Below, one piece after another: positions 8,398 through 17,393 of a stretch of DNA of 21,907 bases. The stretch's first letter is position 1. Every line of letters starts with the position of its first letter. Location: IMG/VR virus record IMGVR_UViG_3300044796_000298, positions 1-21,907 of that record. One strand, 5' to 3'. The notes under the pieces were generated by a model, which was not told the DNA's origin, ran no database searches, and was given only the letters and a program-made list of their open reading frames with translations. Position numbers and translations under genes: made by a program. This DNA comes from a virus.

Positions 8398-11300
8398 TTA
8401 TGATGTTCCGGCTGGATTATCGGTATTTGTGTATACTATCCAACAATCTACCATTGCTCCATATATCATAGCATCTATGATTAGTTGTTGCGCATTTTCT
8501 GTTGGTTCGGCAGCGGCATTTTGTGTATTGCTTTTTGTTGGTGATGTGCTTGTTATCATAGATGGGCCACCTGCTTTATTTATAGCATCTCTTGCATAAT
8601 AGAATGCATCCGCAGACGGATAACGATACTCTCCGGCATTTGTCGATGATGAATCGACTGCTACAACCTTAATTTGTGCTTTATATCGTTCTAATGTTTG
8701 TGGGTTATTTGTAGTATTTGCTGTTGGCTGTGCATTATTGGCTAGTGATGTAGACCCAATTAAAAATTGCTGTACGGCGTATGCTAGTGAAAATGCGTAA
8801 TCATTAACATCGTTAAAGCTTGAAAATGTGGGTGATGAATTATAAAATACCCTTAATTCTAAAATAGGTAAATAATTACCAGATGCTGCACTTAGTGCGC
8901 CAGCTGCCTGCTGGAAAATTTTATTCAGCGTATCTGTGTTGCTAGTTGCATATTGGCCACTTACAATATCTTGCAAAACATTGCTGGAGGCGGCTGTTTG
9001 ATTGTTAATGTTTCCAATAATTGTTCCAATATGTTCTTGATTGAATGAATTTCCCTGTTTATGATGAACAAAATTAGTTACATCTTTGTTTTTATACAAC
9101 AACTTACCAATAACATCAAATGGTGTTGGTATGTATTCTCCCGCATTGTGCCCATAGGACAGATTTATTGAAGTCGAATATGTGCTACCAAATGTAAAAT
9201 CGTGACTTACACTTTCTACATAGAATAACTGATCAAGATGCTCAATGTATATAACTTCGCCAGGCTGTTGGTACTCATTGCCAACGATTGTTAGGTTGCC
9301 GGATAGTACGCTTTTTCTTGCTTTGTTAAGTAGTGATACGGCATAAGGGGCGAGTTGTCCCTCTGGATCGGTTAGGAATGGAGCTTTAATTTGTACCGGT
9401 AATGATATTCCATACATTCTCCACAAATCATAATCGACAGCGCCAGCAGTAGATAGGGCATTTCCATTTTGAAAGATTGTAAGATCTGACGGTAGCGAGT
9501 TATTTAAGAATTGATCTCCATAGCTTCCAGTTACATATATTGATGTATATTCTGGACGTTTTTCTGTTATTGTTTCACTAATAATATTTACATCGTTGAC
9601 GATATACCTTGCCCCTGAACCAGGTCCAAGATCATCATATGATTCATCTTCTATGAGATGTTCAAACATTTGTGGTATTGTTTTGGAATTGTTAAGATTT
9701 GGAAGCAATATATTGTTTGTTGTATTATTATTTTGTGTATCAAGTGATACGCTTTCTTGTAGGTTTCTTAAGGCGTTTGCTGCGCTTTTTATAGCTGATT
9801 GTCTGCTGGCAATTCGTTGAGCTATTCCATTCAAGATAATTAATAGATTTGTACTTGATATTGGGGGTGTTAGTTGATTCGTACCAAATAGTTGTGTTAC
9901 ATCAAACGGTACGCCTGTTGATGCTTGTAATCGTGTGTTAACTGTTTGATATCTATTTTGTAAGGATGCCTGTAATGTGACTGTTGGTAACTGCTCAAAC
10001 TCACCTTTATAATTTGATGTTGATGTAGATGGAGCATTTGCTTGTAGCAGCCAAGTTATGCGACCGATATCAAATGTGTTTTTTAAATTTGACTGATTGC
10101 TTAGTGATGTTCCATTGCTCGTTCCATTCAATGCGTTGTTTATTGCACTGAGAACATCGTCAGGATTTGAGGTTTGCACAATGTATCTTAGATCTTGTCC
10201 ATCTACCTTTCCTGATGCTGGATTTGATAGGAATGAAAATATGCTAGTGTTAGAACCTACATTTGTGATTGGTAATGATCCTCCGGTACTGCTTATAAAA
10301 CCAACACAATCTGAATCATCCGCGTACCCAGCTGCCCAACAATATAGTCTTATCTCATCTTCTATATTTCCTATTTGTCCTAGCAGTGTATCTAGCTGAT
10401 TTGTATAAAGATCTTCTATAAATTGTGGAAATACTTGTACGCCTGTTTCATTTTTTGTTTTCAGCATATTATAGAATACAGAACTTGGCATTTTATTATA
10501 CTGATGATTTCTGATTTCTATGTGACCTTGACTATTTGCAAATACTTCTAGATCTAATATTTGAGAAACTGTTCTAATTTGATCAGATACAGTCGTATAT
10601 TCACTATCAAAAAGTTGCATATTTCTAAATGATTTTTCAAATGCTTGTATATCAGAATCTTTATCATAGGCATCATCGACTATCACCAGATTAAGATCTT
10701 CATTAGCTCTTACTTTATATATTAATCTACGTGTAAGAAAATTTAATTGTCTTCTTAGATCTTTCCGTAAATTTGGGTCATTGCTCGTCTTACTTCCCAC
10801 TACTAGATTTGGGCTATAATCAAATGATATATCATTACCATATAAGCTAACTGGTGAATTAATTGAATTAAGGGCAGCTGTTATACTGTTAATCTTTGCG
10901 GCAATTAGTGTATCAAGATTTGATACTTGTTGCTTGGCTAAACTTACAGCAATAGATACATCGGATGAATTTCCAGTAGTTGCCGATTGATTACCTGTTA
11001 GCGATGATAGTTGATTTGTTGCGTTGGCTCTTTGAGATAGAAGATCATTTAAATCTTGATCGAAATTTTGTGCCGCAAGTTGATTATTTAACATACTAGC
11101 ATATGTTTTTTCATCTATTGTTAGTTTTTTGAATGGTATGAAATTTCCATATATAAAGTTTCTTGTCTTAAGACTTGTTTCAAGTCCACGAAAATATGAT
11201 GTTGAGGCGTCTTGTCCAGTTGTCTGATCTCTTGCCTGTCCGTCAAATTGTGTCGCTGCTTTGTAAAATGTGGCATAATTGTATGGCTGTCCAGTTATCA

Positions 11301-13323
11301 GAAGCGATAGAACATTTACTACGTCTTGTCCAGCATATGGATCATTTGTAATTGCCGGGGCAGCCTGACCAGATTGATCCGAATATGAATCACCAAATAA
11401 CACCAGCGTCCCTATGCCTTCCTTCCATCGATATACGAAACCATCAGGATCGTAAAAGACACGATTTACGTTAGTGCTTTGTACGCGTTGTTGATCTTGG
11501 TTAAGAAAACTATTTTCAGTTGGTACTTGACCGGCTAAGGTTCCATTTTTGTTCTTCACGAAAGCCGATTGAAATATTCCCTTATTTTCTGGCAATAGCT
11601 CGGGAGTACTATTCGTTTGAACGCCCGTTGCTGTATCAAATTGAATATCAAATGGTGTTAGTGGATCATAGAGCGCACCATTAAATACGTCTACCGATGG
11701 TTTTAAGTTAACGGCTCCATAATCAAAGTATCCGGTGTTATCGACACCATTCACGCTTACACTATTAAATCCCTTATCAAATCTTGACGTTGCTTCATTT
11801 ACAATTCCAGCAAATACGTGGCAACCTTTGTCTGTTGATACGAATTTGTTGCGCATAGATTGCCAAATCCAGTTTGGAAAATCACTACCAACAAAAAATG
11901 CCTTTTCTACCGATGAGCTGTTATCTACATTGAGATATTGAGTTAGACTTGTTAATGTTGTCTGCAAACCCTGCATCCACGTTAATCCAGAGAATGAGCT
12001 TTGCAGGCCGCTATTAACTTTATTATCCTGCTTTGTTTGCGACTTAATGAATATATTGACAGTATCCATAGGCTGAATAATAAGCTTACCCGAGTAATGA
12101 AGACGAAGTTTGTTTCGCACATATTTGAGATCTGTATTGCTCTGACGAGACGTTCTCCGTGAGTTGCTGGATACGGTCATCTGTGTAAATAAACTCTCAA
12201 CAATAGCATTGAATAGTTTTACTTCTGATGAGCTTAAACCTTGATTACCAAGAGTTATGCTGCCTTTTAATGCTGATGGATCGATTGATACGGATGTGGC
12301 CGATCCTGTGAACTGTATTTCATAGCCGAGATCATCGATGATTGCCCTTACACGTTTCCCTAGATATGTGTATGGATCAACAATGAAGGATATGGAACTG
12401 GCCCCACGACCATTACGAGAAAGCGTAAGTTCTCTTTTACGATCCGATATTAGTTCGTCGAGTGATTGGATACCGAGCTGCACGAATTGGTTCTGATATA
12501 GAATATTGTTGGCATCATATAGGGCTTGATCTATATCATTTGGTGTTATTCTCATAAACTGATAAGGATCGGATATTGTTAGCAAGAACTGTCCGCCACC
12601 GAAATGAACAGATGAGGTAGTATTAACACTTCTCACGGTTGTTAGTTCTATTACGCCCGTTCCCTCTCCAAATGTTGAGCGAAAGCTATTGGGTATATTG
12701 GTTATCCACGATGTTGTCAGATTGTCCTTTGACATTGCAACAACTTCCCTTACTCTATTTACAATACTTGTGAATTGTGATAGTGATGTATTGATTGAAG
12801 TTTGTAGCCCTGCCGCGCCGAATGCCCCAGGCAGGTTATTGATATTATCTGTAAGGTTAAATATCATACCAAGCAAGCTGTCGTCTACACCACCAACAAC
12901 CTCTGATATTTGTGCGATCTTTACAAGCTTTTCATAGTCAGATATCTGCTTGCATTTATTTTGGAATAATGTCTTAGTTGCCTTATAGAAGAGACGATCC
13001 TGATCATCCATAAGATCTGGACGAAAATTATCAGCTAATGAACCAAAAGCTCGCTTCTTAATAAAGACAGTAATGTCTGGATCTTGCATTAGAACATTCA
13101 GGATATCTGGTTTCGGAGCAAAAAAGTTGGGTCGCCGATAACCTTGTTCATAGTAGCTACGATCTGCGGTTTGATCAAACTGATTGGCAAAATCTCCAAG
13201 CTGGCCATACTTTTGTGTTGTACCATTCTGAACTATATCTAGACTTGCGTTCTTGTTTTCGCTCAAATTGAATTGCTGCGAAAGTATCGATCCAAGTCCC
13301 GTTAATGTATCATTTGTAGACAT
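8398..13323 (-). CDS. Very large baseplate hub protein, gp27/gpD-like C-terminal part
   Basis: At 1641 aa this is the longest gene here and about four times the length of T4 gp27 or P2 gpD. Near residues 1335-1410 it contains LTIVGNEYQQPGEVIYIE, then LFYVESVSHDFTFG, then LSYGHNAGEY. This 'G-N-x-PG-d-v-x-i ... y-V-x-s-V-x-H-x-f ... l-x-Y-G' order is the closing domain of late-control-D/gp27 hub proteins. Earlier parts include a tube-like stretch around 240-300 and a LIIQPMDTVNIFIKSQ segment near residue 400. The middle, about 700-900, is rich in Gln, Asn and Ser and looks helical. Residues beyond about 1420 form an extra C-terminal extension. The hub joins the tail tube to the spike, and the spike gene follows by one base. 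No protease, lysozyme or glycosidase motif was recognised, so the added mass is unexplained. Confidence 0.75.
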   Translation of the reverse strand: MSTNDTLTGLGSILSQQFNLSENKNASLDIVQNGTTQKYGQLGDFANQFDQTADRSYYEQGYRRPNFFAPKPDILNVLMQDPDITVFIKKRAFGSLADNFRPDLMDDQDRLFYKATKTLFQNKCKQISDYEKLVKIAQISEVVGGVDDSLLGMIFNLTDNINNLPGAFGAAGLQTSINTSLSQFTSIVNRVREVVAMSKDNLTTSWITNIPNSFRSTFGEGTGVIELTTVRSVNTTSSVHFGGGQFLLTISDPYQFMRITPNDIDQALYDANNILYQNQFVQLGIQSLDELISDRKRELTLSRNGRGASSISFIVDPYTYLGKRVRAIIDDLGYEIQFTGSATSVSIDPSALKGSITLGNQGLSSSEVKLFNAIVESLFTQMTVSSNSRRTSRQSNTDLKYVRNKLRLHYSGKLIIQPMDTVNIFIKSQTKQDNKVNSGLQSSFSGLTWMQGLQTTLTSLTQYLNVDNSSSVEKAFFVGSDFPNWIWQSMRNKFVSTDKGCHVFAGIVNEATSRFDKGFNSVSVNGVDNTGYFDYGAVNLKPSVDVFNGALYDPLTPFDIQFDTATGVQTNSTPELLPENKGIFQSAFVKNKNGTLAGQVPTENSFLNQDQQRVQSTNVNRVFYDPDGFVYRWKEGIGTLVLFGDSYSDQSGQAAPAITNDPYAGQDVVNVLSLLITGQPYNYATFYKAATQFDGQARDQTTGQDASTSYFRGLETSLKTRNFIYGNFIPFKKLTIDEKTYASMLNNQLAAQNFDQDLNDLLSQRANATNQLSSLTGNQSATTGNSSDVSIAVSLAKQQVSNLDTLIAAKINSITAALNSINSPVSLYGNDISFDYSPNLVVGSKTSNDPNLRKDLRRQLNFLTRRLIYKVRANEDLNLVIVDDAYDKDSDIQAFEKSFRNMQLFDSEYTTVSDQIRTVSQILDLEVFANSQGHIEIRNHQYNKMPSSVFYNMLKTKNETGVQVFPQFIEDLYTNQLDTLLGQIGNIEDEIRLYCWAAGYADDSDCVGFISSTGGSLPITNVGSNTSIFSFLSNPASGKVDGQDLRYIVQTSNPDDVLSAINNALNGTSNGTSLSNQSNLKNTFDIGRITWLLQANAPSTSTSNYKGEFEQLPTVTLQASLQNRYQTVNTRLQASTGVPFDVTQLFGTNQLTPPISSTNLLIILNGIAQRIASRQSAIKSAANALRNLQESVSLDTQNNNTTNNILLPNLNNSKTIPQMFEHLIEDESYDDLGPGSGARYIVNDVNIISETITEKRPEYTSIYVTGSYGDQFLNNSLPSDLTIFQNGNALSTAGAVDYDLWRMYGISLPVQIKAPFLTDPEGQLAPYAVSLLNKARKSVLSGNLTIVGNEYQQPGEVIYIEHLDQLFYVESVSHDFTFGSTYSTSINLSYGHNAGEYIPTPFDVIGKLLYKNKDVTNFVHHKQGNSFNQEHIGTIIGNINNQTAASSNVLQDIVSGQYATSNTDTLNKIFQQAAGALSAASGNYLPILELRVFYNSSPTFSSFNDVNDYAFSLAYAVQQFLIGSTSLANNAQPTANTTNNPQTLERYKAQIKVVAVDSSSTNAGEYRYPSADAFYYARDAINKAGGPSMITSTSPTKSNTQNAAAEPTENAQQLIIDAMIYGAMVDCWIVYTNTDNPAGTS

Positions 13324-13328
13324 TTATC

Positions 13329-14168
13329 TTACGTTCCACTTGTTGCACCTACGAATGTGAGAGGAGGGCCACCAAGACCATTATTGCTTGGTCCATTAAT
13401 TGCACTGTGTTGCCACGCGAATTCATTTGTTCTATATCCACGTCGTTGCGTTACTGTGAATTGAATTTTGTAATCGAATAATCCGAGTCGATCGACGCTT
13501 TCGGTGAATGAAAATGAATTGAAGTATCCACGGAATACCCAACCAGTGTAATATAATTCTATACCAAGGGCAAGAGACGCCAATGATTGGATATTTTGTG
13601 GTAGAATATTTTGACTTGATGGATCTAGGCCGAGAAGACCAGAGGTGGCATTTGCAATTGATGTATTGAGTCCTGTAAGATTACCAAGTGCATTATTGAC
13701 AGCGTCCCCTACTCCGCTGATGGAGTTTGATGCTGCTAGCGTGAGACCAATCGGATCGAACGTATACTGCTCAGATCTATATATCTCATAAAGAACATTA
13801 AGCCCCTCAACTCCTGAGCTACCTGTATGTCCGTTAATTGACAGTGTCATTAGTTCTTCGCCCCAATATTGGACAACGAATCCACCTTTTGTGAGTTCTT
13901 TGTTAATGATCTTTGATGTGCTGTAATCAACATTCTGAGGATTGATATACATATTAATCACGCCAACCTCTGGAACGAACCAATGCATTATGTTTCGTTG
14001 AACTTGACCAGTAAGTTGGCTTGGAGTTTTGCTCGATGGCAAACCACTTCCATCTGCACTTGGGATTGGAGCAACACCGAATCCAGAAGATTTAAATGGC
14101 GGAGTACTTATCGAGCTTGTGGCGCTGGTAAAAGCATTTGTCTGTGTGAATGCGTTAAGTAATGACAT
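13329..14168 (-). CDS. Tail tube/baseplate adaptor candidate (279 aa)
   Basis: The start codon overlaps the tape measure stop by one base (TAATG), and AGGAA lies upstream, so coupled translation is likely. The first 55 residues are a flexible Ser/Pro/Gly-rich arm. Residues 60-135 (INPQNVDYSTSK, then TKGGFVVQYWGEELMTLSIN and a Gly/Thr loop) and 200-250 (YYTGWVFRGYFNSFSFTES, then FDYKIQFTVTQRR) form two strand-rich halves separated by a low-complexity Asn/Ser/Leu insert. A split two-sheet pattern placed between tape measure and hub suits a tube-like adaptor, the role of T4 gp48/gp54 or Bacillus XkdP-type proteins. The structural role is likely; the precise homologue is inferred from position. 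Confidence 0.6.
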   Translation of the reverse strand: MSLLNAFTQTNAFTSATSSISTPPFKSSGFGVAPIPSADGSGLPSSKTPSQLTGQVQRNIMHWFVPEVGVINMYINPQNVDYSTSKIINKELTKGGFVVQYWGEELMTLSINGHTGSSGVEGLNVLYEIYRSEQYTFDPIGLTLAASNSISGVGDAVNNALGNLTGLNTSIANATSGLLGLDPSSQNILPQNIQSLASLALGIELYYTGWVFRGYFNSFSFTESVDRLGLFDYKIQFTVTQRRGYRTNEFAWQHSAINGPSNNGLGGPPLTFVGATSGT

Positions 14169-16294
14169 TATTTCCTGGGGACCATAGATGGAGCTTGCAC
14201 AAGTTGATTATGTGTTAACATTTGTGCCTTGACGTTGGACGAGTGGCTTGAGGCTACTACATCGAAACCTTCTGGGGCAATTACTTTAATGCTTAGATTG
14301 ACGTTTTGGGCACCGTGTGGCATCGTAGCGTGCCCTGCTGGAATGGTGTGCTCACGCATTAAAGGGTGAGCCATCTGCTGTGCGCCTGGGTGTTGATGTG
14401 CAGCCATTGATCGTTCAAGAACGCGTGTACCCGCCCCTCTTGCTGTTGCGTGAGCACCCATCATATCACGATCGTGAGTGGTGGAAGACTTCAAATAATC
14501 TATTCCTTTTTCTGCTGCCTTCTTTGCCGCTGCGGCCTGTATAACTGTATTTACGGCGAAAGCAGCCGCACCTGCGGCTCCTTGCTTGGCTATTTCTTTA
14601 TGTGGATCGTGTTCCATTTTTGCACCAACAACCTTTGCCTGATCTCGTGCGTTCCCCGTAGCCATATCAGCTTCTTGTGCATTCATTGCGGCAGCCAGAA
14701 CATTCTTATTTCCACCAAGTTCTTTCACATCAATGCCAGCTGTCAATGCTGTTGCTACTGCGATATCATTGAGAGAATTCATCATACTTTTGAACGTGTT
14801 TGAATTATTCTGTTGAATCTGATTGCCTTTTTCGACAACTGTATCAAGTCCTTTCTTTCCGGATAGTTCCGTGAATGCTTTTGTATCACGCGTTTTAAGC
14901 GCCTCAAGTATACGCGTTGCTTGATCGTCTGGGGTTCCCTTACCAATTCCAAATACACCTTGCTGAAGCATCATCCTTTGCTTCATAAACTGAGCTGCGG
15001 CTTGTGGGCTTTCTGCTGCTTCTTTTAGCCCTATGATTGGCCCGCCCATTTTTTGACGCATAACACGCTCAGTCATCTGCATTACTTGATCTGTTTTTCC
15101 TTCACGTATCATTTGTTCAATCTTGAATGCACCCTGCAAACCACCAGGACCACCTGACTGTGATGATATGTATGCCTTTTGTGCAACAGTTAGTCCGGCC
15201 ACTTGTTTAATCATATCGCCGGTCAATTCTGTTGCAGCTTTTGATGTGAGCCCAGTATCCTGTAATGCTCCACTATATCTTCCCAAGATTGTCGCAGCCG
15301 CTGCTGTGTTATCTCCTGTGAATTTGAAAGTCCCTGCGACATTATTCATGAGGGTTTGAACATCTTGAAATCTAAGACCAAGCTCATTAGCTGCATTAGA
15401 CATGGTTGCAAAGAACTCAACTCCTCTTTGTGCGGACTGCTCACTTGTCAATTTGCCGTGAGCATTAGCCAAGTCTTCGAATGCAGTTGTCAGCTCTTTG
15501 GTAACGGTTTCCATGCCTTGTCCTGAACCCATCATAAGCTTCATCGCGGTCGTAAGTCCATCAATTTGTGTTGTGGAGCCTTGACCAGATGTTATGATGC
15601 TCTTCATAAATCCAGGAATGGTTCCAAGCATAGCAGCATATCCATATACCGCCTTTGTGTCTTGACCAGTAGCCGCCGCTGACTTATCTACAAAGTCCGT
15701 GAATTGAGCAGTTAATGAAGACATGTCCTTTAGCTTGTTATTAGCGAACAGTTCATTCATAGTCCCCGTTGCTGCCGATAGCGCAATGTATGAATTGGTT
15801 AACTTTTCTGATGCTGCCGCATTATCGAGAAAAGTCTTAAACCCTTTGATGAAGGAGTCAGGAATTTTGAGTTTCGTCATTACTGATGCAAGCTCATCCA
15901 TATGAGTATTGACAGCATTAATGGACGCTTCTCCTGCTACCGTGAACTTATCAAATGTATCTGTTTTGATTGTTACGGCGCCAACATTCATAAGTGTTCT
16001 GGTTAGCTTATCAACACCCATAGTGGCATCTTCAGCACCTTTGATCATTCCAGAAAAACTCTTGTTGCTGATATTCGACATCGCACCAATCATATTTGAT
16101 ATGGAGCTTGTGTAATCATCCATAGCCTCAGAAGCATCGTCCGTTGATGCCGTTGCCTGTTTTCCGAAATCAACGATGCGATTAATAACATTAGTCATAC
16201 TACCAGCGACCAGACCCATTGCGGACTGCAAGGTATTTGCACTCTTTGTGGCATTATCTAGACTATTAGTATCAACATTATCATCAATCGCCAT
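14168..16294 (-). CDS. Tail tape measure protein
   Basis: This 708-aa, mostly helical protein directly follows the frameshifted chaperone pair, the usual place of the tape measure gene in tailed phages. It is rich in Ala, Met, Thr and Ser with few aromatics, and has long helix-prone stretches (about 1-330). TAGGA precedes the ATG by a few bases. Tape measure proteins fill the tube and set its length; at about 1.5 angstrom per residue, 708 residues suggests a tail near 105 nm, an estimate only. Residues 572-590 form an Ala-rich uncharged stretch that might be a weak membrane segment. Residues 606-663 contain eight histidines, then a strand-rich C-terminal end. I see no lysozyme or peptidase domain. 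The call rests on composition and gene order, since the family is poorly conserved. Confidence 0.75.
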   Translation of the reverse strand: MAIDDNVDTNSLDNATKSANTLQSAMGLVAGSMTNVINRIVDFGKQATASTDDASEAMDDYTSSISNMIGAMSNISNKSFSGMIKGAEDATMGVDKLTRTLMNVGAVTIKTDTFDKFTVAGEASINAVNTHMDELASVMTKLKIPDSFIKGFKTFLDNAAASEKLTNSYIALSAATGTMNELFANNKLKDMSSLTAQFTDFVDKSAAATGQDTKAVYGYAAMLGTIPGFMKSIITSGQGSTTQIDGLTTAMKLMMGSGQGMETVTKELTTAFEDLANAHGKLTSEQSAQRGVEFFATMSNAANELGLRFQDVQTLMNNVAGTFKFTGDNTAAAATILGRYSGALQDTGLTSKAATELTGDMIKQVAGLTVAQKAYISSQSGGPGGLQGAFKIEQMIREGKTDQVMQMTERVMRQKMGGPIIGLKEAAESPQAAAQFMKQRMMLQQGVFGIGKGTPDDQATRILEALKTRDTKAFTELSGKKGLDTVVEKGNQIQQNNSNTFKSMMNSLNDIAVATALTAGIDVKELGGNKNVLAAAMNAQEADMATGNARDQAKVVGAKMEHDPHKEIAKQGAAGAAAFAVNTVIQAAAAKKAAEKGIDYLKSSTTHDRDMMGAHATARGAGTRVLERSMAAHQHPGAQQMAHPLMREHTIPAGHATMPHGAQNVNLSIKVIAPEGFDVVASSHSSNVKAQMLTHNQLVQAPSMVPRK

Positions 16295-16298
16295 TGTC

Positions 16299-16658
16299 CT
16301 ATCCCGTTATTTTACGCTTACGTTTTTTCTTGCCATTGCCTTTTTGCGCCTCTTCCCTCTTTTGCTGATTGCTTGCCACGATTCTCTTCATAAGATCATC
16401 TGACTCTTCAGTTGTTGAGGCGTGCTGCTTAACTCCGACACCCAGCATCTTTTGTACGGCTTCTGGATTGATAAATGATCCAACGAGATATCCTTGATTT
16501 TCCAACAATTTATATTCATCAGAATAGTCTTCAATCCAATTATGAAACATCCAGGCTTTCATTATAGGATCCATCTCTTCAATTTCTGGGTCATCAGGGA
16601 GCTTCTGAAAAGTTTTGCACAGGAACCATAAAAACCTATGGTCTGGCTCCTTTACTAT
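16299..16658 (-). CDS. Frameshift extension of the tail assembly chaperone (GT-type C-terminal part)
   Basis: In the -1 frame the sequence is open from the slippery site to a TAG at 16299. Read through, it adds 119 residues to the 202-aa short form and gives a 321-aa protein. The first 28 added residues (starting IVKEPDHRFLWFLCKTFQ) look like real protein, with aromatic and charged residues in a helix-like pattern continuing smoothly into MDPIMKAWMFHNWIEDY. The C-terminus is Lys/Arg-rich. An ATG at 16574 could start a separate 91-aa protein, but its upstream sequence is only a weak, close-spaced GAAGAG, and it would lose the coding-like part. As with lambda gpG/gpGT, the long form would recruit the tape measure protein. 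The stop lies four bases before the tape measure ATG. Confidence 0.8.
   Translation of the reverse strand: MVKEPDHRFLWFLCKTFQKLPDDPEIEEMDPIMKAWMFHNWIEDYSDEYKLLENQGYLVGSFINPEAVQKMLGVGVKQHASTTEESDDLMKRIVASNQQKREEAQKGNGKKKRKRKITG
16622..16650 (-). promoter_or_regulatory. Candidate frameshift-stimulating RNA hairpin
   Basis: On the coding strand ACCATA (16642-16637) pairs with TATGGT (16630-16625) around a six-base loop. The stem continues as GGA (16650-16648) with TCC (16624-16622) after a five-base bulge. It begins seven bases beyond the slippery heptamer, within the usual 5-9 base spacing for -1 frameshift stimulators. An alternative 6-bp pairing of GGAGCC with GGTTCC (one G-U) uses the same segment. 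The stem is modest, so its effect is inferred. Confidence 0.5.
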
Positions 16659-17263
16659 TTTTTTAGATCTTCAACGACCTCCTTGGCTTGTTCCGCTGAT
16701 GCGATGCCATATTTATTCTGTGCTTCTTCTTTGAGTGAATTGAATTCTGAGAATAGTTTGTTAACTACTATGTCTTCAAGGTTGTCGTCAATCCAAGATA
16801 GCTTGCTTGCCATATCTGATGCGCCTATGACATCATTTACAGAATGCCCATCGATCTGATAGATCGAGCGAGCTAACTGCTGACGACGTGCCTCATAAGA
16901 GGCCTCAAGCTGAGTATCGACTGATGAGAATGTGGCGAGAGCAGCTTCACGGGCTTCTTTTGCTTTAAGTGTGCGAATGGTAAATGTGTGATCTCCCATT
17001 TTAACATCTCTTGTCATTCGACCAATGTTTGATAGGATTTCTATTCTTTTCTTAGCGTCTGGATTGATGCGAGCCCCACCATTCACGATCTCTTGGTTTT
17101 TGACTTCACGCGCTTCTCGAATAGACTTTTCTGCATCAAGCTGAGCGTCAAATTGTGCAGATGGCTGCGCGCCTGAGGACTGCTCAGGTTCGCCGATATT
17201 AAATTCCCTCATTTGTGGGTTTGGTGTTGTTTTGCTAAATTGGGAAGAAGAAAAAGTAGCCAT
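16655..17263 (-). CDS. Tail assembly chaperone, short form (G-type)
   Basis: This 202-aa protein ends ...EDLKK at the A-AAA-AAA slippery site, with its TAG directly after. Residues 1-70 are polar and disordered-looking. Residues 72-195 contain a strand pair (RDVKMGDHTFTIRTLKAKEA) and then helices, with SIYQIDGHSVNDVIG between them; this suits the short chaperone encoded before the tape measure gene in many siphoviruses and myoviruses. Its role there is to coat the tape measure protein and help start tube polymerisation. The ATG at 17263 has AAAGG about ten bases upstream and follows the terminator region, so this gene is probably the first of the downstream transcript or is reached by read-through. 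Function is supported by position and the frameshift, not by a recognised sequence family. Confidence 0.75.
   Translation of the reverse strand: MATFSSSQFSKTTPNPQMREFNIGEPEQSSGAQPSAQFDAQLDAEKSIREAREVKNQEIVNGGARINPDAKKRIEILSNIGRMTRDVKMGDHTFTIRTLKAKEAREAALATFSSVDTQLEASYEARRQQLARSIYQIDGHSVNDVIGASDMASKLSWIDDNLEDIVVNKLFSEFNSLKEEAQNKYGIASAEQAKEVVEDLKK
16658..16664 (-). other. Programmed -1 ribosomal frameshift slippery site
   Basis: On the coding strand seven A's lie in the phase C-TA AAA AAA TAG, giving the canonical A-AAA-AAA heptamer with the zero-frame stop right after it. Slippage by one base makes the next codon ATA, starting at 16658, in the frame of the downstream extension. A stop codon just 3' of the site and a hairpin beyond it are typical of functional sites. 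Confidence 0.8.
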
Positions 17264-17323
17264 AATTAATGCCTTTATTTAGAATAGAACTTACTAAATG
17301 TATATAACACACGAAAATATAAT

Positions 17324-17349
17324 ATTTACGACTTTTTATGGTCGTAAAT
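17324..17349. repeat. Second hairpin or operator-like inverted repeat
   Basis: ATTTACGAC (17324-17332) and GTCGTAAAT (17341-17349) form a perfect 9-bp inverted repeat around an eight-base spacer. It lies just beyond the terminator in the direction of transcription. It is followed on the minus strand by an AT-rich run (ATTATATTTT), so it could be a weak second terminator, an RNA processing site or a protein-binding site. Confidence 0.45.
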
Positions 17350-17354
17350 GAATA

Positions 17355-17393
17355 CAAAAATATTACGCAACGCCAATGTAAATTGGCGTTGCG
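17355..17393 (-). terminator. Rho-independent terminator after the tail tube gene
   Basis: CGCAACGCCAAT (17366-17377) and ATTGGCGTTGCG (17382-17393) make a perfect 12-bp GC-rich stem with a four-base loop. On the minus strand it is followed by TAATATTTTTG, an imperfect U-tract. It lies 14 bases past the tube stop codon. It would end the sheath-tube transcript or reduce read-through into the chaperone and baseplate genes, whose products are needed in far fewer copies. Confidence 0.85.

Noticed and set aside
14450-14803. Plus-strand Cys-rich open frame of 117 codons
   Set aside because: It lies wholly inside the tape measure gene on the other strand, has no convincing ribosome binding site, and its composition is what an Ala/Met-rich helical gene gives when read in reverse.
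16299-16574. A separate 91-aa gene starting at the ATG at 16574
   Set aside because: The open frame extends 28 coding-like codons upstream to a slippery site in the right phase, and the upstream GAAGAG is weak and close, so a frameshift extension explains it better.
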